Source of the DNA: Primula veris
Lineage: Eukaryota > Streptophyta > Magnoliopsida > Ericales > Primulaceae
Length of the DNA stretch: 64,000 nt
Reading direction: 5' to 3'
Assembly (NCBI GenBank): GCA_963682055.1
Contig: OY821740.1
Coordinates: 34,802,795-34,866,794, forward strand
Part shown: positions 25,216 to 39,445 of the stretch, piece by piece
Position numbering within the stretch: the first letter of the stretch is position 1
How the letters are laid out: each line of letters begins with the position of its first letter
Notes under the pieces: generated by a model
The model's database searches: none
What the model saw: only the letters and a program-made list of their open reading frames with translations
Told to the model about the DNA's origin: nothing
Made by a program: the position numbers and the translations under genes

Positions 25216-28200
25216 CTATCTATTCTGGAAGTTAAATACTTTGATCGAGTATGCGAAGCTGATACCGAATAGAAGGGCTATCCCAACAACGATCAATGCG
25301 TTTTTCTCAAGATTGTCGTGCTTAAAATCAAAGTATCTGTTTAGAAAATCTTTCACCTTTTCATGATTCTCGATTTCGGTGTCAATATCTCCATATTGTG
25401 AGGAAACTAGTCCTGATAAAGTCCACGCGTATGGACAGATGCTGTAGAACCACCTCCACCACACTGGAATTCTCTGTCATTCGTATCAAAGAAAGTTAAA
25501 ACCGTCTGTCAGTAATTATTACTGTAATGTTGTAAGTTGAAATTAAACTAGAACTTATACAGTTGCAACTAGGAGCTATCGATTTCTTAGACAGACTTGG
25601 TGTTTTTTAATGCCGAATTTGGCACTATTTTTTGCCTAAATGTTTATTTTCCTTTTTTGCACAACTGAGAGCAGGTTTTCCTTTCAAAGCATATTTGAGT
25701 TGCTCTCGTAAGTTCATAACCCGCTTTCTTTAAATTTTCAAGTACAAATCAAACCCTGGGGCCCTGGGGTTTTAAATTCCTAACAAAGTTTGAAAGTAAT
25801 GCTAATTAAAATACGGGAAATTCAGCGTTTGTGAAATAGCTGAATTTTAACAAGAAAAATGATAACAACTAAATTTTTGAAGCCCTTTATATTGTATCTA
25901 ATGGGGTCAGTCAAGCAGACAAAAAAAAGTTCATGTTTGTAAGAAGACTAGCTCATAAATAAAACTTACTGATTTTGGAACGATAAATCCGGAGAAGAGG
26001 GTACAAATTCCATAGAATCCACTTGAAATAACAGCAGCAATATGTTGGTTTGGAGTTATACCAACAGTCATCATTCCGAAGAAGGTGAAGTATAAAAAGG
26101 TGAAATACATGAAGAAGAAATACCAAAGGAACTTAACAACAGTCCATTTATATCCCATCATAGAGTAAACTATAAGTGCATATAAACCAGATTGGACAAA
26201 ATTGTACGGTAGCTCAATCATGACCTGCATAATAAAAAGGTTAAGTGAAGAAAATATAAGAATACAAAAGGAAGTGTTGGGTCAATTTTTTTGTTGTTGT
26301 TACCTTTAAGATAAAATTAAAAATGGTGATAGTTATTGAAGGAAAATGCAAGAAATTGGAAACTGAGGACCTATCCAAGTTTTTTATTTTGAATTATGGG
26401 CTTCAAAACACACAAGAAGAAGTCGCAGACTGTGAGTTTTCGGATAACCATACATAAACATAAAACCCTAGTAAGATGTTGACAATTTTTTACTGGTAAA
26501 ATCAGAAAAATAAAACTTTAAAAAAACAGAAAAAGAATAAGGGATCTGATTACCTACATTACATTTACGTACATTCAGAAAAAGAATAAGGGATCTCATT
26601 ACCTACATTACATTTACATTATCTTAGAACCAAACCGACAATACTTTCCTATGAAGCTAACTCTCAGAAAAATCCATTAACAAAGGACTTTACTTATTAA
26701 AAAACATCTTCTTTCTTTAGTATTACTCAAGATAAATGTAACCAATTACCTGTCCAATAGCATATGGACCAGCTGAGTACATTCCAGCGGCTCTCTCTCT
26801 ATAAAACACGGTTCTTCCAGTATCAACTACTGGTTGTACGGATAAAGCGTTTAGGGTACCAAGAAGTACAACAGAGACAAACATCGAACCCATGGCATTA
26901 AATATATCTTGTGCAGATCCACTGGAAAAAAAAACATATTAATTTAAATAAATTTCGAATAAATAATACAAGAAAATTGCAAACCAGCGTATACATTTAG
27001 TAGTACTGTATAGTAGTCAAAATGCATATCCAAAATAATTTATTGAAGAAAAAACCCATCGAAGGTATAAATTCAACACACAGTATACCAACCAAAAGTC
27101 ATTTATCTGAAGGGTAAACATCTTATGGGTGTTTTTTAAAATTAGGAATATTAGAAAATTGCAAACCAACTTACGTTTTGGAACCAAGATTCCAGAAGAT
27201 GGTCCCCAGTAATACAGCTATAACGGTTGTGGTCAAGAATCTCACAGCTGAGTAAGACGGGTTACGCCAATACGATAAGTTTTGTTTCCATAGGCAAGCC
27301 ATGCTTTGGGTGATGAAAGACTGTGAATATTGAGTGGCGAAGAAGAGATCTTTCGTGCCTGGTGGGGGCTGGCTTAGCTCCTTGATTAGTTCTTTGTTTC
27401 TCCTAATTCAATTAACAAATGGTATTAACTGTTAACACATCAAACAATGCTTGAATAGTATTGATCCATAAGACATAACAACAAAGTTTATGGGATGATG
27501 CATTCTATTTTGATTAACATGTAGAGCTATTTCTAAAACTAGATGAGCTATGAACACGAGTTCTTATTAAAATAGATATCAGCATACTTGTGTAAATCGG
27601 AGTTCTTATACAACTCAGCAAAGTCGACCTCGAGCATTACTTCTTGTGCTGGTGAAGTCACCTCTAACATCCAAGTAGCCGGATTGTAACCATCTTTAAT
27701 TTTACTAACACCGCGGATACCCTAACAAAAGAAATATAAAACGGTTAATGTCTTCAAAGATGCGTAGGACAACTCGTATTATCCAATTTACTATTATATA
27801 CCTCAAAGTATTTGATGAGATGGCAAGAGTGGCGACCGACAGGACCAGCATATATTACTTGACCTCCTCGTTTCAAGAGAAATAACTGCAATTTAAACAT
27901 TACTCCGACATGAGTAACAACTAGGGAACTAATATGAGAAACATGTAACTCAGTAGATAAGCTTTCTTGGGGGGCTAATCTTATTAAGTGAGATACTCAG
28001 GACTAAATTCTCATTAAGCATTGGTAAGAATTCTCATTCCAACACATTACTAACTTACTACTGTTTATACAGTTTATTAAACACTATGTCATTCAAAAAA
28101 TTAAATCGGGCAATGGAACAATACTCTATAAAAAGTTAAATCAGCTAAGCTGAACGGTATACAGTAAAAAATCTAGTCATTGAAATGTATAATTATAAAA

Positions 28201-31200
28201 AAAATGATACTATCAGTTTACTGAATATTATCTGGCAAAAAACAGCCCGTATGCCCATAAAAAGTTGCCACTAAAGGGGAAAAGGTTTTTGTTTGTGACT
28301 ATTTGGAAACTAATCCCAAATTTCTATTTCTTTACCTCATCGAAAGCATCGAAAATGTCTATGCTTGGCTGATGGATAGTGCAGACGACGGTTCGTCCCG
28401 TGTCCACAGTGTTTCTAACTGTTCTCATAACAATAGCAGCAGCTCTAGCATCAAGTCCTGAGGTAGGCTCATCCATGAATATTATCGATGGATTAGCTAC
28501 GAGCTCGACAGCTATTGTGAGCCTTTTACGTTGTTCAGTCGAAAGACCGTTGACACCTGGCAAGCCCACAAGTGCTCCTCTTAGCGGGGTCAACTCAACA
28601 AGCTCCATCACTTCATCCACAAACATCTGTGGCACATAGTTGGTCAGAAATGTTGATATGGTGCTAAAACGGTGCTAAAACCAACTTTTTCTTTTCTTTT
28701 CCGTTTAATGATATGGTTATTGCTTAATTCTCCAAAAAAAAAAATTAGGCAAAAACAATCATAGGCTTAGTGCTAATTTATTACCAAAATTACATACTTT
28801 TGATACAATTTTGTCATTTTTCTCTGTTTTAAAAATATTTTCTCACTTTTTCTTATTTTAGTTCCTAATCTATAATTCTTATAAGATGGTTAACAAATGC
28901 AAGAAAATGTTAGGTTGGGGTTAAAAAAATTGTTAGTTGGTCTCACTATCAGAAATCAGAAAATCCATGATAGGTTGGTATAGACGACTCTATTTAACAA
29001 AACGTCAATGTAAATATTGTATCAGAAGTCGAAACCTATTCCACCAAATTAAAGTTTTTCAAATTACGACCACATGACAAATATAATGTTCTTTCTCTCC
29101 CGACCACTTACTTTTCTGGTGGCTGCATCAATATCCGGACTCAACCGAAGCCAGGCGGAGAATTGCAAGGACTCGTAAATCGTAACATGAGGAGAATGAA
29201 TATCTGTTTGCTCACAGTATCCAGATATACGAGCAAACGTCTCTTGCTTCTTAGGGTACCCTGATATTGTGATAGGTCCATCGATATATCCACCAGTTTT
29301 TCTACCGGCTAATACATCCATAAGAGTTGTTTTACCAGCCCCACTAACTCCCATAAGCGCTGTAAGGACACCGGGTCGGAAAGCACCGCTTATACCATTC
29401 AAAAGTGTCAACCTATCTTCTGGTATACCCTGGGCTTTCATTGCCTGCATAAAGTTAGATTTAAATTTTCATGAGAACCACTGCTTACAACTTAATACTA
29501 CTTCTTTTTCATTCGACAAGGTGATTAAAAATAGATTAAATATAAAAGAAGAAAAGCGTACACCATAAAGTGGTTGGGAACTTTTACTTAAAAGCAATTA
29601 TTTTCAGAAGGTCTCTCACATGTTAATTAAAGAGCCGATACTGACAGCCTTGAGGTACGTGAAAAATGATAACTTAGCTATTATTGGAGTAAAATTCATA
29701 AGATTTAAAATGTAGAATGCCTAGGGGATTAGATACCGAAGCTAAATGTTTTTCTAACCATTACTAATGATTTTGTTTGTTCAAGCCGTGGCTAAATAAG
29801 CTGCTATAGAAACCCACTAGGGGTAGCTTAGGTACAGGGTTCGAGTCTTGTTAAAGGGGGTAGGTGTGAAATCACTTGATTCTCTTTAATAAGATTTACA
29901 AAAAAAAACTGCTATATAGTCAAATGAAAGCCTAAAACAACATATTATACTTATTAGCTTATAACCGAACTTATTTGGTAAGTTTATTTACTAATATTTG
30001 GGCGACACTAGGCCTTAATTTACAATCGGGGAGGCATTTGAGACATGCTACAAACGGCATGGTTACTTTGAGAAGTTCCGGACATGTTAGGTACCAAAAG
30101 CCCATGCATGATTCTCGCTGTGAATTTATTTACGACTAAACCCATATATCCTTTTAAACCTCCAAGACAATTAGATATATTCTTCCAAAAAACATTTTCA
30201 ATAAACAATAAACCGAGAAAGGAAACAGGGAACTTTTGCATATGTTGTTAAACTCAGAAAGTACCTGTGGCATATCTACTGAATATTTGATATCATCGAA
30301 AGTAATGGAAAGGGGTTCAAAAGGTAAAGCCATGCCACGCCTAGTCGTCTGATTACCATGACCAGCATTGGCTGTTCCAGATGATGTTGATGTTGTGTGT
30401 TTTCGGTTATGTTCTTCTGTTTCTAGAAATGCAAGACAACATTAAATCAAATTGAAATAAAATTGTATGAGAAAAACAAGCATAGCATTAGAAGATAACC
30501 GATTCACCTGCAAAGTTGTTTCTTCTATTTGACATTTCAACAGACCCTGCTGCTCTAGAAGAATTTCCATCAGCATTATCTTCCGTCAGAATTGCCTGAG
30601 GCTTGTTCAGAGCTGTATTCATTGTTTTTAAATATTAGTACCAATTTATCTTTCTCACATGATCGTAATGTGACAAAAAGAATCCACTTACAATTTAAAT
30701 AGTTAAGAGCAAAGATGAAAAGGCCATTGAACAAGAAGACATATCCCACCAAAGCTCCTACACCAATCCAATACCAATGTGGTTCACGATACAATCCACG
30801 CCTTTGTAAGACCATTTTGCCCATGGAAGTCCCAGCAATCGCCTACCAGAAATAAGTTTTTTTAAGCATGAGTCCAATTTTATAGTAATTCTCTTTAAAT
30901 ATCGAAATAGATGTTTTTGGATATCTTATATATAGTTAAATTTTATTTGAGACCTACTTTTCTCCAACTGTGGCCAAGGAACTCGTTAACGGAAATAGCA
31001 TTCTGCGTATACCATAGAGGTGAGACCCAAAAACCCCATTTCAACCAGCTGGCAACATCATCTGACACCATGAACATAGTTTGTTTATAAAAATACCGAC
31101 TGAAATCAATTAAATGAAACTAGTACATCTAATATAATTTGTTGTAAAAGCACAAATAATCAGAAACAAATGTTAGCCTTACCATTATGGCTTAAAACAT

Positions 31201-34200
31201 AATACTGGCAGATTTTACGAGTGTTTTGGTTAGGTTCTCGGATCTTTTGGCACTAGATTTCCTTATTTCCAATTGGTTACTGAAAGTCGTCAAATTCTTT
31301 TGAAAAAATAAATCTGGATACATTTCGGTTTTTGTAATGAAAAATATTCGAAATCAAGGAAATTATCTTATTACTGTTGACAAAACGGCTACAGGATATT
31401 TTTAGTAAACTGAGATATAATGAGGTTATTCCCCAAATAATTTTTCCCAAAAACTGGACCGAATTCTTTTACCTCTTGACAGGATAAAACCTCCCAACAC
31501 CATGATAACAAGTAACATAAACACACCGAGTGTGTTTGCTAAAACCATCTCACGGGCTATTGCTCCAGTGAATCGATAAAGTCCACCAGCCATTTGGGAA
31601 GTACCCAAAAGTATAATAATCATTTTCACGAGCCTGCAATGACAAAAAAAAAACGATCAAAACAAATGCCATAATAAGCTAAAAAGTAATTGGAAAAAAG
31701 TTAAACTTCGAATATTGAACATTACCGCCAAAAACTGGAATCAAAACCAATGCCGTAATAAGTTATAAACACCATGATACTAACTTCTGCTGCGCCAATC
31801 GGGATTTTGAGAAGCCATGCTGGCAAAGCGTAAGCCCAGGGTGGAAAAAAGAGAAGATCTCTTTGTTTGTAGAACACAGGTAATCTCATAATGGTCATAG
31901 CAAGCTCCATTAAACCATTAAACATAATAGATATGATGATATTAAATAAAGCACCCATATATATCACACCATCTTCAACCGTGTTCTTGTGCATCTTTGT
32001 TCGTAGAAACACTGTCATCATAATGATCGACAGAAACGCAAGCTGAAAAACCAAACAAAAAAGAAAACAAATAGCAGTTTTGAGGGGGGGTTTCAATCTT
32101 CAGCAGAAGTACTGAAAAGTTATAAAATGAACCCCAAAACAAATTTATCTCTGTAATTATTTTCCAAAACAGACTTGTTCTGAACTATTTAGAGAATTTA
32201 GCCTCTTTTGCAATTTCATATCAAATGGCGTGTTTCTTTTGATATGGCCAATTGGAGACTTTAAGTAGCGACTTTGATTTTTTTAACAAAAAAAGGTGTA
32301 AACCCCTTTTAATTGGCGCGCTTCAGGAACTTTCCAATTCAAATAGGAACTTCATATATCGCAAATTTTAAAATGACGGATTACAATGTTAAACTCTCTA
32401 GTCAAAAGACCTTTTTGCAACAAGCTTATTTTAATATATTTAAGATTGTCTTATGTTTGTGAACTGTAAAAAAAATCAACCAGATTGACTCCAGCTACCA
32501 CTCCTAGCTCATTCCTATAATTAATATATGTATTTTTAAAATTATCTCAATGCAGTTTCAAGATACGTACTTGACTTATGCTGAAGATGTAAACAAAAGA
32601 GTTTCTTTTCATGAGCAAGAGTTCCCTCGAGGCAAGAGCTTTTAGAAGTTCCATATTACTAATTCCAAATCTATCGGTGGTTAAAGCTGCAGGGTGGCTC
32701 TTGGATTTGTCGAACGTAACAGATAACTCTTGTCCAATGGTTCGGCCAACGTGAAATGACTGAAACGCCTCTACGAATTGATTGACGGTTATATATCTGT
32801 AAGGCTCATCTCTCCTTGCCCAATAATTCCCTTGATCTTTTTTGGATGTAACCTGTGTTGTAAGTTTATTATAAGCATTTAGTAAGACATAGACACATAG
32901 TAGTAACATACATGGTTAAATTAGATTCGAAATTTGAAACATTTGTTAAAACATTTAGAAGAACGGAAAAAAAGGAAAAGAAAACATATGGAGAACCACA
33001 AAAACGTCCCGAAATGGATATGTCAATACTTATATATTGAAGGATATTACATGAAAAAATGTTCTTTGACGTAAAATTACAAAGTGGGGTTGCATGGTGT
33101 TGATTACTACATTTGACGTAATCAAGTAAAATGGGATCCTAAACTGTGCATAACTTTCAAAAAAATGAATGGGGTCTAAACTGTTATGACTGAAAAACTG
33201 ATCAATAGTTGGAAGACTTGAGAAAATACTATAGTATTTGAATAGTTTTAAGTGCATTAATATATTTAATAAATTTAGCTAAACACTGAATTTGAGAAAG
33301 CAAAAATCCCAAGGTCAATTAAATGTTTCTGCTAATCAATAATAATTACATGATCTCGGATAAGAAAAAAGGTAAAGAAGGAATTACTTCTTGTAAGAAG
33401 TCAGCCACTGCTTTCCTCGGAGGACACTTAAATCCCATTTTTTCGAAAAATGGCAACACAAATTCACGAGGTCCTTGGTACACAATTTGACCGTCTGAAA
33501 GCAGAATTATATCATCGAACAAGTCGTAAGTTTCGGGCGCTGGCTGGAGGAGAGAGATGAGAGCAGTTGCTTGGAATATGTGTGTAGTTTGCTTAACCGA
33601 ATTCACAATCTGATAAGTAGTAGAACTGTCTAAGCCAGTCGATATTTCGTCCATGAATAGTGCTCTTGCTGGGCCGACAAGCATTTCCCCTGATCAAATA
33701 TTAAAACCTTATTTATTTCGTTACAAAAGGAAAACAAATTTCTTAACGAATAAAATTTTAAAAGTGCATCCAAGTGTGTGTACCTGTGGTGAGTCTTTTT
33801 TTCTGTCCACCGGAAATTCCCCTTACCATTTCATCTCCAACCAAAGTGTCAGCACATATATCAAGTCCTAAAATCTGAAAAGACAAATATCGAATATTAA
33901 CATCAACTTATAATTGATGCTGAAACATGCCAATTAACTTAAAAATCGAAATAAGCTATACCTTGAGGACATAATCTGTGCTAACATTTTCTTCTTGCCC
34001 TTCAATTGATGTAGCCTAGAGTTTCAAGAAGAGAGTAGAAAATTATTACACTGAAGATATGATTCCGCTAAAAAAATATTAAGTTACTGTATTTTAGTAC
34101 CTTCATAAAAACATCAAGATCAGGATCTGGCTTAATATTTGCTTCCTTTTCTCTCCTGGACAACTCCGTCAACATGTCTGGAAAATTATCATCTATTCAG

Positions 34201-37200
34201 CCCCTCGTTTACTTTTTAATTAAATTTAGACATGAACATTAGCAATCCAAACGGCCAAACTTACCGGCACGAGGTCCCACCCCTTGGCATCGTTGTGAGA
34301 AAGCCACTGTTTCTCTTACAGTCATTTCTCTTAAATGGAGATCATGTTGACTTATATAAGCTGACGTTCTTTGCGGAATAAACTCAGTCATTTCATGTCC
34401 GTTATATGTTACTTTTCCACCAACCTAAAATATTTTTCCAAATGCTCAGTGGAAATGACGATTCAAAACTACTCACTCCCTTCCAATTTACTTGTCCACA
34501 ATGGGAGTCCGTGCATTTCGAGATTGAAAAAAAAGCGTAACTAAATTGCTAAAATAACAAATTTGAAAAAACTTTTATATACTCAAATTAAATTTGACTT
34601 TGTAAAAGTTTTTCTAAATTTTCATTTCGGCACTATAGATACGAAAATAATGCATCTCAAAATGCACGTACATTCGTAGTGGACAAATAATATGGAACGG
34701 AGGGAGTATAAAAAAGAGCGTTTCTAAGTTTTGCTTACTTTGAGATTTTTATCAAGCTTCCCAGACAAAGCAAGCAGCAATGTGGTCTTTCCAGAACTTG
34801 GTGGACCTAAAAGCAATGTCATTCTGAAAGTGAAGAAACACCAAATTAATAAATGATTTTCTTCGGACGAGGATACATAATAAAATGGCCTTATTTAGAC
34901 TCCTCACCTCCCTGCCTTGATGATACCACTAACATCATGAAGAATTGTAAATGGTCTCTTTGTGCTGGTACGTATGTGGAGAGCATTCAAGGCCCCCTAT
35001 GAGATTTGAATGTATGTAAATTACTGATAATTTACACTAATTTGGGGGTTTATCATCTTTTGTACCTGTATTATGCCAGTTTTTCAATTGTGTGACCTCA
35101 ATTCTGTTTTTTTTAGTTTTGTACCATGAATTCATGTTTTTGTTTGATTCGGATTAACTCCGTCAGTTTTTGCATGGAAAACTTGCACATGCGATGCACA
35201 TACCTATTTTCCGTTAGATTCGAGAGAACTTTGGAATTTACATGACTTTTTTTTGTTAGTCTAAGGAGTATTACCGTTTTTTTTACAAATAACACTTTGA
35301 TTTTTACCATTAAGTTCGGAACAAACAATCGAATGGCTGACATCGTTCAGAAATCAAATAAATTCAACCATTAAATTTTATAAAATTGATCCAACCACTA
35401 GTACCAACTATAAAATAATTAATACAAATATTAAGGGAGTTTAGGTAAAACCCTTCAAAAGCAGGCATCTTGCACATGCCTGTTTTCCATCAAAAACAAG
35501 ATGAAATCCGTCCAAATTAAAGAAAAACACGAATTGAGGGTACAAAATCAAAAATAATTCAGGTTACAAAACTGAAAAAATGGCATAATATAGGGTGCAG
35601 ATCTTGATAAAACCCCACTAATTTGAGGAATCACTGCTGATGAAAAACTCTATGTTTACCAAGCTGATACATGGGGCAATTGCGTGAAAGATAAAAAAGT
35701 GAATGAATGAAGATGTAGAGGAGAATATTTTTACCTCTATTGCATTGATAAAGAAGTTGGACACTGTGGGCATAGCCCTGCTACCAACATGGGCTTCTGT
35801 ATCGATAGTTAAATGCTCAAATCGGACCTCGATCTTTGGAAGATCGATTCCAACTCTAAAAAGATATAACAAAAAGAGGAACCTTGTAAAAAAGCTAAGT
35901 AGATAAACGAAAAAAGAATAAAAAGAAATCATCCCTGTCGCAACAAGATCGCCTGATAAGGAGGATTAACTATATTCACAAAGCTTAACTTGAAAGTTGA
36001 AAGTTTTACTTGAATTTACCTTTTCTACAATCATAATTCATAATTCACTGTCTCAACATTTTACTTAATCTGGTAGAATGTGCCGACATAACTTTGCACA
36101 GATTTTTTATATATGTTTGGACGCAGGAAAATTTATCCATGAAAAGGCAGTTTAGTTGACAAACATATTAATTGACCATTCTAGTTGCAATATCTGCACA
36201 TGACAAGCACGCCGTAAATAAAATGAAAGAAAGGGTGGCGTTTTCTAGATAGACTGATTGTAATTGGATGTAAGATAGATGTTTTAGCTTATTTTTTCTG
36301 GAAAATAAGATGTTTGCACTTTATTTGATGTTCTTTAAGACGCATGTCAGATTTGCTAGATAAATGCGGATGCTGATATTTCACCAAGCTTCTAAAGGTG
36401 AATTTAAGTTGTATTTCGGCCTTTCTGCAACTGTAATACATAAATTCTCTTTTTAATCTAGAAATGTATCTCTTGTTACTTCAGCAAATGTTATCAATCT
36501 TTACAACCTAGTCCACCAAACAAACACGCCCCGTAGATCTAACCAGCATTAGTATAGTTTCGGAGGTGACGATAATATTTTTAAGACATATCTAATTCAA
36601 AATTTATATTAATTAAGAAAGATAAAACTCAGTTGGCTTGGATTTAATCTAATCAAAGACTGAGGAAGGTTAGATAAGCATTCATTATCACAACTGGCTT
36701 GATTTACATAAAACAAGAAACCATGGAAATATAAAATATTAGTCAGATAATATACTAATATTATAAGTTGTCAAAAAGAAAAGAAAAATAGTGTGAATTA
36801 ATCACCATAACGGGGATAGTCGAGACAACGGGCATAGTGTCACTGCAGTCATTAAAAAAGTGTCTTGTTCTTATTTTTGTTACTTTCTACGTATTTTCTA
36901 AATTTAGTACATGTATCAGCTGGAATATGGGACCATCAATAAGTCAGTCAATTTAGGCAGCTTGAGACTTGACTACCCCAAAGGATCAGACAAAGGGAAC
37001 AATAAATACAATGCTATAACTTTTGAATATAATTGAATTCGTAAATAGATAGTACTACAGTAGTTGCTAGTATCTCTTTCACTAAATTGTCGTTTAGCCA
37101 CATTTTCAATTTAATCAAAATTGTTTCACACAGTAGGTAACACAATATTCTTGCTTTTATTTAATATTTGGAGCTGAAAGAGTCAAATGGAATTAAACTT

Positions 37201-39445
37201 GAGCGTTAATTTAATTTGTTCCAACCTAAGTCCACTTGCTCTATCGTTATCTATATCACATGTCACCGATGGAGACCTTGGACCTATATCGAATTCAATG
37301 CATATTACTTGCACTCCCAATCTTAACTTTTGCTATTAAAATATGGGTAATATTTTTCCTCATTCATTTGGTTTTTAAACAAATAAAAAATGAAGAAAAA
37401 AATTCGATAAACTTAAGGCTTGTTTTGTCTGCAGCTTTAATCAAATAAATCTGCTCGTTAAGATAAATGGATTAATCCAGCTAAAAATTTCTGTATTTTA
37501 CTGACAAGTGACCCAAACAAAAAGAAGTTCTCAAGCTGGCCAACAAACTAAACAGAAATTTAAAAGCTTGAAGGATACATGTAAATTGAACTTAATAGTC
37601 CCAAACAAGCTAAACTTTAAGCCTTCATACGTTTGGAAAGGAATAAAAGGCTGAAACAAAAAAACTAAACAAGCTAACTTTATAGAACTTGAACCTAAAA
37701 AGACAAATAAAATATCATTAACTATTTTATTATGACAATCCACTAGAAGGACAGAATTTATCAAGTTTTTAAGGTTTGAGGATGTGTTTCTTCAATTAAT
37801 TATATGAAACCAAAAAGAATTTAGTTCAATTTATAAGTACCACTCGCATAATTCAATCCAAAATCTACCTGTCAATTCCTTACTTTTTTGGCAAAAGAAG
37901 CAGTAAAGTAAAAGTACAGTTGTATACTTGTGTCTAGGTTAAAAAGCTAAAATAACACAGAATCTAAGCTTGTTTAGGATAACTTCATAACATGAAAAAG
38001 GAAATATTCCTTTATAAAAAATTGAATATTGCAAATAAAAGGATAAAGACCAAATTCCAAGCGTTACCTAAATTTTAGAAAAATGTACTTCAGCAATAAT
38101 TAGATATAACTGTACTATCTAGACGCTAGACACATATTTGTCGGCTATCGGTACATTTTTTGCCGGAGCCGGCTATACTAAAAAAAAAAAAAATCATTTA
38201 CCAATAATTTGTTTTGTATGTAAAAATTATCGTTAAATTTAACGACACTCGTTTTATCAATAACTGATAAGGTAGCTCATGTATTTAATACAGCAGCCTC
38301 AGCTGTAATCTGTAATAAATCTGAGCCACTCATCTTTTCTTCTTTTAAAATCAAAGGCTCAGATTAAAGTTAAAACAAAAACACACACTCTCGGCTTTTA
38401 ATTGTCCACAACTTAGCTTATAGTTTGTTACTCTCTGTTTTCAACACCATAACTATGCGAATTAAATGCACAAATCAGCTAATTAGTCATTTATGTGAAC
38501 TCAAAACTAAATAGAAATTAACAATTTAGAAGACAATTAAATGATTTTGAAAAAATATACAAACCCTTGAAATCAGATAAAATATGAAACAAACCATGTT
38601 TTCGTTTTCGTTTTCGTTTTTACCCTCAAAAAACATGAGTTAGATATTTGTTGATTTTGTGGTTGATGTTGGGAAAACCTAAGATAGATAGAGATAAAAT
38701 AAGTATTGGGTTCTAACTTCTAAGAGTTGTGGTCTGGACAATTGATCGAGAGAGGATAAAGTCAATATTTGGATTTTCCATTTCATTTCCCAGATCTACT
38801 CAATATCTCTTATGCGAGTGATCTAGAAGACTAAAAGGCACTATTAACCAATACAGTAACTTTGAACTTAATTATACTCAATCTATAATCTAAGGAGTGT
38901 ACTACACAAACATTGCTTGTATAACTAAGGCACTAGACATGATCTCATATTTTCGTATTCTTATATTTTACTTTTATAACAGATTCAGAACTACTAGTAA
39001 TAAAACTAAGTTTACCAAAATAAATGATACACTAACATTTCATTATAATTGTACTATCACACTTGTTACGGCACGGAGAGAGTATTTTCTATAAAAAAAA
39101 ATTATAAAAAGATTACCTATCGATACGTTGCTTAAGCTTAAGCAACAAGCGCTCGTGCCCCTCGTCAGATGTCTGCACGAGCCGGTCAAGAAGCTCTTTC
39201 TTCTGGAAGAAATCCAAGTGTTTAATATCGATCTCAGTCTTGTGCCCATCTTGATTTGTCAAAATCCCAGTCCTGATCCTCTGAACCGTCGGTAGCTTCT
39301 CTAACGCAGCCCAGATAAGCGTCTCCTCATCATCCTCCTCTCTCCTTGAGGAGCGGGAGAAAGTGCTCCTCCCGCTGCTCCGCCATACTCGTGACCCCCC
39401 TAATCGTGCGCTACCTATCCGTATTATCCCCTCCCCCAAGTCCAT
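25216..39445 (-). CDS. PDR-B: full-size ABCG (pleiotropic drug resistance) transporter, 24 exons, 1446 aa
   Basis: Tandem paralog of PDR-A with the same predicted role as an ATP-driven membrane exporter. Coding exons (minus strand): 39445-39117, 35855-35735, 34996-34908, 34823-34739, 34424-34265, 34177-34101, 34015-33962, 33874-33784, 33689-33388, 32852-32571, 32042-31726, 31633-31473, 31061-30958, 30842-30692, 30612-30508, 30422-30265, 29444-29112, 28626-28336, 27885-27802, 27721-27588, 27402-27175, 26921-26750, 26224-25970, 25473-25216. All junctions are GT-AG, all phases close, and the total is 4341 nt. NBD1 has GPPSSGKTT (about 186-194), GISGGQ and LFMDE. NBD2 has GVSGAGKTT (about 894-902), LSTEQ (about 1001-1005) and IIFMDE. 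Two blocks of transmembrane helices follow the NBDs. Exon lengths match PDR-A except in exons 1, 14 and 15, so the pair arose by duplication after the intron pattern was fixed. The N-terminus is 13 residues longer than in PDR-A. The chosen ATG opens a frame leading directly into the conserved [18 protein letters not shown] motif. Substrate unknown. Confidence 0.95.
26527..26627. repeat. Tandem duplication in PDR-B intron 22
   Basis: Two adjacent copies of a unit of about 54 bases contain 'aaaaagaataagggatct' and 'attacctacattacattta'. Recent local duplication, intronic, with no effect on the coding exons. Confidence 0.85.
29809..29908 (+). mobile_element. Short SINE-like retroposon in PDR-B intron 16
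   Basis: A 100-bp insertion is flanked by the 8-bp direct repeat CTGCTATA (29801-29808 and 29909-29916). It carries a pol III box B-like motif GGTTCGAGTC (29838-29847) and ends in a run of A residues. A box A-like TAGCTTAGG lies only a few bases upstream of box B, so the 5' part seems shortened. The combination of target duplication, box B and A-tail fits a tRNA-derived SINE. Confidence 0.7.
34472..34706. mobile_element. Stowaway-like MITE, 235 bp, in PDR-B intron 4
   Basis: The left end is CTCACTCCCTTCCAATTTAC and the right end in reverse complement is CTCCCTCCGTTCCATATTAT. TA flanks both sides (34470-34471 and 34707-34708). The arms share 'ttgtccac' and 'cgtgcattt' blocks. It has the same length as the Stowaway element in PDR-A intron 15, but the sequence has diverged. 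Confidence 0.8.
35856..39116 (-). other. Long first intron of PDR-B (about 3.26 kb)
   Basis: The equivalent PDR-A intron is about 0.74 kb. This one holds at least one Harbinger-like MITE (37417-37610) and a short hexamer repeat (CGTTTT, about 38602-38625). No exon-like sequence was found inside it. Long first introns can carry expression elements, but nothing specific is visible. Confidence 0.8.
37417..37610. mobile_element. Harbinger/Tourist-like MITE in PDR-B intron 1
   Basis: The left end is GGCTTGTTTTGTCTGCAG and the right end in reverse complement is GCTTGTTTGGGACTATT. TAA flanks both sides (37414-37416 and 37611-37613), the typical target for Tourist elements. The inverted match weakens quickly inward, so the element is old. 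Confidence 0.55.

Noticed and set aside
29838..29847. tRNA gene suggested by the box B-like GGTTCGAGTC
   Set aside because: No cloverleaf or acceptor stem can be formed around it. The A-tail and target duplication fit a SINE better.
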